From: Desulfobacterales bacterium
GTDB lineage: Bacteria > Desulfobacterota > Desulfobacteria > Desulfobacterales > 4be13
Direction: 5' to 3'
DNA length: 5,770 bases
Assembly: GCA_029940115.1 (NCBI GenBank)
Contig: JAOZRQ010000044.1
Location: 1-5,770 of the forward strand
Shown: positions 1 to 5,770 of the stretch, piece after piece
Position numbering within the stretch: the first letter of the stretch is position 1
Layout: every line of letters starts with the position of its first letter
The notes under the pieces: generated by a model
What the model was told of the DNA's origin: nothing
The model's input: only the letters and a program-made list of their open reading frames with translations
Databases searched by the model: none
Program-made: the position numbers and the translations under genes

Positions 1-63
1 TGAGGCGTGAGGCGTGAGGCGTGAGGCGTGAGGCGTGAGGCGTGAGGCGTGAAACGTGAGGCG
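1..63. repeat. 7-bp tandem array, unit TGAGGCG (+ strand), inside the reading frame, runs off the window
   Basis: Nine visible units: seven perfect TGAGGCG copies (1-49), one variant TGAAACG (50-56) and one more perfect copy (57-63). It may extend beyond base 1. On the coding strand the unit is CGCCTCA, and three units encode the heptapeptide ASRLTPH, repeated. It starts right after the adenylation remnant. It is bordered at 64 onward by TCAAATTTGGAA, nearly the same flank as the array at 5641-5731. Confidence 0.97.
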
Positions 64-3000
64 TCAAATTTGGAATCCGGTTTCAGGACAACATATGCGA
101 TGAGTGCGTTGTCATCCGATGGGATTGTTCTCGGGACGACGACATTCTCTTTCACCGACGGATGCGCGGACAACACCGCTTCGATCCTGTCCAGTTCGAC
201 CCTGAATCCTCGGATGGTCACCTGACGTTTGGCATTCCGTCTCGCAAGCATCTGCTCCTCTTCCGATTCCTCCATCATGGGCAACTCGGAGAGTCTCATG
301 TCCGGGTCTGCCACAATCCCCTCCAGCAGCGTGTGAAAATGGCGGTTCATCCGGTGAATCGTGGCATCGTCGAACAGATCGGTGTTGTAAACAAAGTCGC
401 CGGTGAGAAACTCCTCTGTCTCCACAATGTACAACTCAATATCAACTTCCCCTTCCGCTTCGGCCAAGTCAAAAGGCTCAATCATCATGCCTGCCCATTC
501 CCCACCGGAGAGTTCCTCGTCACCCGCTGACAGTACTCTGATGCCGCTTGATTGTCTGGGGCTCTGAAAAATGAAAGAGACCTGAAACAGCGGGTTGCAA
601 CTCGGATCACGCTCGGGTGCCAGTTTTTGGACAAGCAGGGGAAACGGATAGGCCTGATGTTTCATGGCATCCGACACAACGCCTCGGACCTGACGCATAA
701 ACTCCCTGAAAGTCAAGCCTCCTGAAAGCCGGGTTCGCAGAACAACCGGATTCGCAAAATACCCCACCGTGCCCCTCCAGTCTGGCCTGCGTCTTCCCGT
801 AATCAGAGAACCGATCAGGATATCCTCCTGTCCGGTATGACGATACAGCAGCGTATAAAAGCCCGACAGAAGTGTCATATAAAGCGTGACGCCCTCATTT
901 TGAGACAGATCCCTGAGTTCTTGCATCATGCCCCTGTCCAATTTGAACTCATCAGATGCGCCGTTATAGGTCTGCATGGGCGGTCTGAGGCGGTCCGTGG
1001 GCAGATTCAGGATTGGCGGAGCACCGGACAATTGGTTTTTCCAGTAGATCCATAACCTTTCCGATTCAGGTCCCTCCTGCATTTCGGACTGCCAGCGCAC
1101 ATAATCTGCATAAGAAAATTCCGGGGGCAAATGTGCGGACATTCCCTCTTTTTGGGCAGGATAAAGATGATCCAGCTCCCCCATCATCACTCCCACAGAC
1201 CAGCCATCGCTCAGAATATGATGCATACTCCACAAAAGAACATGCTCCTTTTCAGAGCGGGTGAACAGATCGACTCGTACGACCGGTCCCCTTTCCAGAT
1301 CAAAAGGGCGCTGATAGACTTTATGCACCTCTTTGTCCAACTTCTTCTCATCCCATCTTGACGCGTTCCATTCTTGAAAACAAATCTGCTGGTATGGATG
1401 AATCTGCTGAACGAGCTCTCCCTGATTTTCCGAAATCGTGGTCCTCAAGCATGGATGGCGGTCCATGAGTGCCTGAAACGAGCGGCGCAACGCGGGAATG
1501 TCAACAGGAGAGAGGATGCGAAGCGCACATCCGATATTGTAGGCCACACTCTCCGGCTCAAGTCTGTGGATCAGCCACAATCCGCGTTGTCCCAGAGAAA
1601 GGGGATACGTTGCGTCGGGGATTTCCTTGTCATCTGCCTGACTCACCGCAATCTGATAATGGCGGAGCAGCGTATCCCGGTGTTCGCTGGCGAGATGCTG
1701 GCTGAACATGCGAATCGAAGGATGGTCGAAAAAGAGCGCGGGGCCGGTTTTCAGGCCGAATTTTCTGTTCAGGGAATGGCTGAACTCTGTGAAGGTTATT
1801 GAGTCAAGGCCGTATCCAACCAAATTCTCCTCCGGATCAATATCCTTTTCTCTCACCTTTACTATCTCTGCAACCATTGTTGACAACTCTTTTCGGATAT
1901 TCTCCAAGAGTCCCTTTTCGTCTGCCTCCGTCATCGGATGAGAGACGGGAACATTTCGGGATTCTTTTGTCGGAACGCCGAATGCCTTCCTCAACCTGCC
2001 AACATTCCCTTCCATGATCATAAACCGGCTTTTGTCTGACATCAATCCCTTTTCAAAGACCTCAAGTCCGGTTTCGGTGTTCATCGGGGTCATCCCCGTG
2101 GCATCCGACAAAACTGTCCACGCCCGGGAGTCCACCCGCATACCGCCGGCTTTCCAGAGCGGCCAGTTGAGGGACAGGGTTTTCCCGTGACGTTTCCCCT
2201 CTTTCCGCAAATGTTCCCGAAAGTCCGCAAAATGATCCATGAAACTGTTCGCATATGCATAATCAGACTGTCCCGGATTTCCCGTCACACCGGCAAGGGA
2301 GGAAAACATCACAAAGAAATCGAGGCGCTCATCCTTTAATGCCTCATCCAGCCAGACCGTGCCATACACCTTTGGGGCCAGCACCGTCTCCATCTCCGCC
2401 TTGGTCTTGTTGGGAACAAGCGCGTCCCGAATCACACCCGCCGCGTGAATGCCCCCGTCAATCCGTCCGAACCGCTCCTTGGCCAAAAGGATAAGCCGAC
2501 GAATCTCCTCCTCCCGAGAGACATCGGCCCGGACAGTCATCACTTCGGCTCCCTGAGATTCCATATCCCGCAGTCTCTTCTGCTTTTCATCGGAGGGATC
2601 GGAGCGACCGCAAAGCACCAGTCTTGCCTTCACCTGTTTGGCGAGATGTTCAGCGAAAATCATGCCCAGCCCGCCGAGACCGCCAGTGATCAGATAAACG
2701 CCCTTCTCTTTCAACAAGGCATCCGAGTCGGAGCCGCCGACTTCCAAGTCAAATTCCCTCATCCGTCTGACAAAGCGGACATGATCGTCGTACCTGACCT
2801 CCCGATCCGTCTCATCCGCCTGAAACTCTCTCACTATGATATCGGCCATCTGCCGAGGGGCCGAGATCAGCTGTTCGGAAACACCCATGGTTTTGCAGAG
2901 AAATTTCGCATTCTCCAGAGAGGCCGTTCTGCAAAAGCCGGCTACGCCGGTGTGCTGGGGCTGGGACTCGGTTTCACCGCCGGCATGGACATGACATAGC

Positions 3001-5770
3001 CGAATCCCCTGTCCAGATGGTTGCCGCATCAGCGACTGGCAGAGATGGAAAAGCGAATAGATCCCCCTTTCAAGCTGGGATGCCATCACCTCTTGTTTCG
3101 CGGCAAACGATCCCCGGGACCACAAGTGAATGACATGAGTCGGCAACAGATTCCTTTCGGTAAGTTCATGAACCAATTGTTGGTAATCCTCCGGTTTTCC
3201 CGGATCTATGGTATAAACATCTTCCTCGACCGTTTGAAAACTTTCCCCGGGTCTGACCAGAATGACGTTTATGTCCGCATGTTTTCCCAATTTTTCTTTC
3301 AGGGCATCGAAAGTCGCTCTGTCTGTGTCAAAAATCAAAACGGGACCCGATATTTTCGGGGAACCTTGAGCCACCTCAGATTCCGATCTCTCCCAGATGC
3401 TTTCCAGACAGACGAACCGAGGGGGCTTGGGCTGGTATGGAACGGACCTTCTCAATACAAGTCCGTCATTTACGGTCAGAGCGGGCATAACTGCATCAAT
3501 CAACGGATGGATGGTTGCCCCATGCCTTTCTCTCCCTGACCAGTGACCGCCATCTTCGGGTATCCAATGCCGCTCTCTAACAAATGGATATGTCGGAAGC
3601 GAAATCCGATTCGGTGTCCCTTCGGGATATGACAAGTTCCAGTCAATTTCCGCGCCTGCCACCCAGAGCCGGGCCAGCTTTGTGAATTCTTTGTCTTCCA
3701 CAGCGGTTCTGACAAAGAGTTCTCCGGATCTCCCTGAAAGAAGAAGTGCTGTCTCTTTTCTCTCTTTCTTGACATTTCCGGTGTGCAAATCCTCCACATC
3801 CGCCTCTCCCCGGGCGTACTGATCCAGCTTTTCCCTGAGTTCGCCAACATCCGACACCACCGTGGCGAGACGCTCCTGCATCGTCTCCCGACCGACCTGA
3901 AGCGTATGGGCGATGTCGGCGAGGCGCGGCTGAACCATCTCTGTTCCCTGCTCTCTCATCTCTGACCCCTCACCCATTTCCGACACACATTGTGCGAGTC
4001 TGTTTACGGTTCCGTAGTCTGCGAACATGTCCGGGATCATCCGCACATCGTACCTTTCGCTGATCCGTTCCGAGAAGGTTGCCCGTTTCACCGGATCGGA
4101 AAGGTATTCATCGAAATCCTCGTCCGGATCGATCTCCTCCCCGCCCACATCCAGCATCTCCGATATGATGGCGATGAGGTCCTCCCGGATATCTGGACGC
4201 GAATCCCGATGCCCCGGCCCGGCAGAGTGGGGATTGCCCCTCGCCTCCAAAAAATCCGCCAGCTTTTTGGCATAAGCACTCAGCCTCTCCTCATTCCTCG
4301 CCGAAAGCATGATAATCACAGGCCCCCCCGCCTCTCGCCCCTCGCCCCTCGCCCCCTTCTCATACTCCTCGATCACCGCATGGGCATATGTCCCGCCGAA
4401 TCCGAAGGAGCTGACGCCGGCCCGCCTCGGTCCCGCGCCGTCTCCCTCCCATCGCTCCGTATCCCGATTGATGTGAAGCGGCGAGTCCTCCAGCCGGATG
4501 TACGGATTCAGCTCTCCGAACATCGGCATGGCGGGGATCTCCCCATGTTTCATGGAGAGAATCACCTTGATCACTCCCGCGATGCCGGCGGCCCCCTCGG
4601 TGTGGCCGATGTGCGCCTTCGCGGAGCCGACACGGACCTTCCCGTCCGTGATGCCGTGATGCGAGAACGCCTTTCTCAGCCCGTTGATCTCCACCGGATC
4701 CCCCAGTTCCGTGCCGGTTCCGTGGGCCTCGACATAGCCGATGGTCCGGGGATCGATCCCCGCGTCCTTCCAAGCGTCCAGAATCACCCGGGCCTCCAGA
4801 TTCATGCTGGGTGCGGTGACGGACGGCGTGTATCCACCGTGGTTGACTGCGGACCCTTTGATCACCGCATGAATCGGATCATTGTCCGCCACCGCCCGGT
4901 CCAGGGGCTTCAGCAGAAGCGCCGCCACCCCCTCTCCGGGCACATACCCGTCGGCCCGCTTGTCGAAGGTGTGACATCGGCCGCTGTGTGACAACGCGCC
5001 GATACAGCAGAAGTAGGAATGGTGGACCGGGCTCAGAATCAGGTTCGTTCCGGCGGCGAAGGCCGTCTCGCATTCGCCGTTCCGCAAGGCTCCGCATGCA
5101 AGGTGCAACGCGACCAGGGAGGAGGAGCATGCGGTGTCCACGGCGATGCTGGGGCCCGTCAGGTCGAAGAAGAACGACGGCCGGTTGGCCATCATCGTCG
5201 TCGCGTTGCCGGTCCCGTCGTGGGGGGCCATCGGCCTTCCCCTCCTCTCCATCTCCTGCTGATAGTCGTGGAAGCAGACCCCGACATACATGCCTGTCCT
5301 GCTTCCTCTGATGCGGGGGGTGCAGGCCGCGTCGTCCGCTGCCGCGTACAATGCCTGCAAAAGCAGGCGCAGTTGCGGGTCCATCGATTCCGCCTCTCTC
5401 GGAGAGATGTTGAAGAAGCCCGCGTCAAAGGTGTCCACGCCGTCAATGAAGCTTCCCCATTTGCAGTACATTGTTCCTAACTTTCGGGAGTCTGGATCAA
5501 ACCAAGGTCTGTGGTCGAAATGATCCGGGGGGATTTCCCGGATCAGGTCTTTCTGATCCCGCAGATTTTTCCAGAACGTCTCCAAGTCGGGGGAATCCGC
5601 AAACCGCCCGGCCATGCCGATGACGGCGATATTCTTTGCTTGATGCTTGATGCTCGATGCTCGATGCTTGATGCTCGATGCTCGATGCTCGATGCTCGAT
5701 GTCTGATGCGTGATGCGTGATGCGTGATGCGTCAGATTTGAAACCTGAGCCCCCGTTTCTGTCAAAGCCG
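1..5770 (-). CDS. Trans-AT hybrid PKS/NRPS megasynthase, internal fragment (both ends outside window)
   Basis: A multifunctional enzyme that would build part of a polyketide-peptide in the cytoplasm by passing a thioester-bound chain between its domains. I translated the frame codon by codon: 1922 codons with no stop, and neither start nor terminus in the window. Domains in order: repeat linker (about residues 1-45), KS (47-470), KS-flanking linker (483-738) with an inserted ACP-like domain (526-595), KR (785-1263), ACP (1287-1361), C (1388-1832), and a partial A domain (1848-1900) followed by a repeat. There is no AT domain between KS and KR, and the linker after KS has the form usual in trans-AT synthases (LPTYPFVRERHW), so malonyl units are presumably loaded by a separate AT. 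Oddities are the missing adenylation core, the serine-less carrier domain and heptamer arrays inside the reading frame. Classification as PKS/NRPS is secure. The product, the host and whether the module is active are unknown. Confidence 0.97.
69..227 (-). other. Remnant of an adenylation (A) domain: A8 hinge region only
   Basis: Residues 1848-1900 begin RQVTIRGFRVELDRIEAVLS and continue to ALIAYVVLKPDSK. This matches the region around core motif A8 (consensus GRxDxQVKIRGxRIELGEIE) and the first strands of the small C-terminal adenylation subdomain. Motifs A1-A7, which hold the ATP loop and the substrate pocket, are absent. The C domain ends in the usual LSELPMMEESEEE linker and after about 10 residues A8 starts, so roughly 400 residues are missing, in frame. 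A9 and A10 (with the catalytic Lys) should follow LIAYVV but the heptamer array begins instead and the window ends. This piece cannot adenylate an amino acid. Alternatives to a biological deletion are an assembly collapse. Confidence 0.85.
273..1607 (-). other. Condensation (C) domain, complete
   Basis: Forms an amide between the acyl chain on the upstream ACP and an amine on a downstream carrier. Residues 1388-1832 contain the expected core motifs in order: YPLSLGQRGLWL (C1, from 1388), RHPCLRT (C2, from 1437), HHILSDGWS (C3; His1516, catalytic His1517, Asp1521, Gly1522), YADYVRWQ (from 1553), IGSLITGR (from 1652) and NPLFQVSF (from 1725). The length of about 445 residues is normal and nothing is missing. 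The full HHxxxDG argues against a heterocyclization domain, and the upstream ACP makes a PKS-NRPS hybrid C domain likely. The oddity is what follows: the adenylation core that normally comes next has been lost. Confidence 0.95.
1686..1910 (-). other. Acyl carrier protein (ACP) domain, intact
   Basis: Carries the growing chain on a phosphopantetheine arm. Residues 1287-1361 include the acidic KDIDPEENLVGY stretch and the attachment motif GYGLDSITFTEF, with Ser1323 encoded at 1800-1802. The third-helix signature GPALFFDHPSIRMFSQHL follows. Its length of about 75 residues is normal and there is one copy, not a tandem. It follows the KR after a short linker and precedes the condensation domain by about 27 residues, so it is the donor carrier at a polyketide-to-peptide junction. 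Confidence 0.94.
1980..3416 (-). other. Ketoreductase (KR) domain with structural subdomain, predicted B-type
   Basis: Reduces the beta-keto group on the ACP to a hydroxyl with NADPH. The truncated-Rossmann structural half runs from residue 785 (FVCLESIW) to about 1020, including GVAGFCRTASLE. The catalytic half opens with the nucleotide-binding motif GVYLITGGLGGLG (from residue 1023). The catalytic residues are present with the correct spacing: Lys1133 in LAPKVYGT, Ser1157 in MFSSLAG, Tyr1170 and Asn1174 in DYAYAN. The loop equivalent to the LDD motif reads VIRD with its last Asp kept (Asp1115), and there is no Trp eight residues before Tyr1170. Both point to a B-type reductase giving a D-configured hydroxyl, by the established correlation. 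It looks fully active. Confidence 0.94.
3417..3509 (-). other. Linker with possible dehydratase N-terminal remnant
   Basis: Residues 754-784 begin HPLIDAVMPAL, resembling the HPLLD start of the PKS dehydratase double-hotdog fold, which normally follows the LPTYPF linker directly as it does here. About 30 residues later the sequence is already in the ketoreductase structural subdomain (FVCLESIWER). The dehydratase catalytic motif HxxxGxxxxP is absent and there is no room for a fold. Either a dehydratase was deleted from an ancestral DH-KR module or the resemblance is chance. In either case no dehydration is expected and the product should keep a beta-hydroxyl. Confidence 0.35.
3555..4322 (-). 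other. KS-flanking (post-KS) linker subdomain, trans-AT type
   Basis: Structural region that packs against the KS and, in trans-AT synthases, takes the place of the KS-AT linker plus the lost AT domain. It begins with PVIIMLSARNEERLSAYA (residues 483-500). It resumes after the inserted ACP-like domain with LADIAHTLQVGRETMQERLA (around residues 610-629), continues through ARLWVAGAEIDW (W702 within it), and ends with ISLPTYPFVRERHWIPE at residue 738. These motifs are hallmarks of the family. The linker is split by about 110 residues holding the ACP-like domain and low-complexity Gly/Glu/Arg stretches. No AT motif (GHSxG) is present. Confidence 0.9.
3984..4193 (-). other. ACP-like domain lacking the phosphopantetheine serine (pseudo-carrier)
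   Basis: Residues 526-595 follow the carrier-protein pattern closely: a first helix with LIAIISEMLDV, the acidic EEIDPDEDFDEY stretch, a second helix, then MIPDMFADYGTVNRLAQCV. It aligns almost without gaps to the genuine ACP of this same protein (IDPEENLVGYGLDS, then GPALFFDHPSIRMFSQHL). At the attachment site the genuine ACP has YGLDSI while this copy has YLSDPV, so Ser is Pro (residue 559, codon 4092-4094) and the preceding Gly-Leu is Leu-Ser. It therefore cannot be phosphopantetheinylated in the normal way. It sits inside the KS-flanking linker, where a structural or docking role is more likely than chain carriage; that role is inference. It may belong to a recurrent but poorly described insertion class in trans-AT KS linkers, which I cannot check here. 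Confidence 0.75.
4331..4355. repeat. Short degenerate 7-bp tract, unit CCCCTCG (+ strand), in the KS-linker junction
   Basis: Two perfect CCCCTCG units (4338-4351) are preceded by CCTCTCG and followed by CCCC. On the coding strand this gives GARGEGREAGG, a Gly/Arg/Glu linker exactly between the end of the KS (IEEYE) and the start of the flanking subdomain (PVIIMLSA). It has the same period as the two long arrays, but the unit is related only if taken on the opposite strand. It could be an old, decayed or short array, or simple low complexity. Confidence 0.5.
4359..5630 (-). other. Ketosynthase (KS) domain, complete catalytic triad
   Basis: Performs decarboxylative Claisen condensation of the incoming acyl chain with the malonyl unit on this module's ACP. 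It covers residues 47-470, opening with NIAVIGMAGRF and closing with the GFGGTYAHAVIEEYE-type end; 424 residues is the normal KS length. The active-site cysteine is in DTACSSS (Cys214, codon 5127-5129). The two histidines are in EAHGTGT (His349, 4722-4724) and IGHTEG (His389, 4602-4604), spaced as in active KS domains, so an elongating rather than a non-elongating KS is predicted. One variation is KAHIGH where PKS enzymes usually have K-S/T-N-I-G-H, i.e. Asn to His at residue 386. This segment is distinctly richer in GC than the rest of the frame. Substrate clade cannot be assigned by eye. Confidence 0.96.
5641..5731. repeat. 7-bp tandem array, units YGATGCT and TGATGCG (+ strand), in the linker before the KS
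   Basis: Thirteen contiguous 7-bp units. Eight are TGATGCT or CGATGCT (5641-5696), one is a transitional CGATGTC (5697-5703), and four are TGATGCG (5704-5731). On the coding strand they read without a stop as repeats of the types ASRITH and ASSIEHR/ASSIKHR, ending about six residues before the KS start. They form the linker between an unseen upstream domain and the KS. The flank TCAGATTTGAAA (5732-5743) nearly matches that of the array at 1-63. Confidence 0.97.

Noticed and set aside
2445..2999. + strand 184-residue frame
   Set aside because: Antisense to the ketoreductase, whose catalytic Lys, Ser, Tyr and Asn are all in the minus frame.
3984..4193. A second active ACP
   Set aside because: The fold signature is present but the attachment serine is proline, so it was called a pseudo-carrier instead.
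3555..4322. Acyltransferase domain between KS and KR
   Set aside because: No GHSxG active-site motif and no room for a roughly 300-residue fold; the linker is of the trans-AT type.
4360..4773. Minus-strand 137-residue frame in another phase, and similar short minus frames at 3500-3850, 4879-5130 and 5192-5446
   Set aside because: They overlap the KS or linker in the wrong phase and show no domain motifs; shadows of the megasynthase.
3990..4991. 333-residue open frame on the + strand
   Set aside because: It is antisense to the KS and its linker, rich in Arg/His/Pro/Gly with no recognisable domain. Long antisense frames are expected opposite GC-rich coding sequence.
5613..5615. ATG (Met in VIGMAGRF) as a gene start near the KS
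   Set aside because: It lies inside the conserved KS opening strand, and the frame is open without a stop to the window edge, so the gene begins further upstream.
5511..5720. + strand frame ending in a MLDARCS-type repeat peptide
   Set aside because: It is just the opposite strand of the heptamer array and KS N-terminus. The minus frame encodes conserved KS motifs and is the real one.
5641..5731. CRISPR-like array
   Set aside because: Units are 7 bp with no spacers; this is a minisatellite inside a reading frame.

Overview
The whole window is an internal piece of one very large gene on the minus strand. A single frame (codons whose lowest coordinate is a multiple of 3) stays open for all 1922 codons from 5768 down to 3, with neither start nor stop in the window. 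The product is a hybrid polyketide synthase / non-ribosomal peptide synthetase of the trans-AT kind: the module has no acyltransferase domain. Residue numbers below count from the first complete codon at 5766-5768.

Domain order, running from high to low coordinates: heptamer-repeat linker (5641-5731); complete ketosynthase (KS, 4359-5630); KS-flanking linker (3555-4322) with a carrier-protein-like domain inserted in it whose phosphopantetheine serine is replaced by proline (3984-4193); short possible dehydratase remnant (3417-3509); complete B-type ketoreductase (1980-3416); functional-looking acyl carrier protein (ACP, 1686-1910); complete condensation domain (C, 273-1607); a small piece of an adenylation domain containing only the A8 region (69-227); and a second heptamer array (1-63) that runs off the window. 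As read, the module would extend a chain by one ketide, reduce the beta-keto group to a hydroxyl, and present it to a condensation domain. The adenylation core that should select the next amino acid is absent, removed in frame.

The most unusual points are these. (1) Two in-frame 7-bp tandem arrays lie at the module borders and share a conserved flank (CAAATYTGACGC on the coding strand), so they look like copies of one dispersed element. (2) The C domain is joined directly to A8, losing roughly 400 residues of adenylation core. (3) A degenerate ACP-like domain sits inside the KS linker. (4) The KS is much richer in GC (about 55-73% per 60-base block) than the KR, ACP and C regions (about 42-55%), which suggests mosaic assembly.

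The sequence is clearly bacterial. Trans-AT PKS/NRPS genes of this type occur in Firmicutes, Proteobacteria, Desulfobacterota and uncultured symbionts. The moderate GC and the 7-bp minisatellites inside coding sequence make me lean weakly to a Desulfobacterota-like or other large-genome environmental bacterium, but nothing here fixes the taxon. No RNA gene, promoter, terminator, CRISPR array or second gene is supported.
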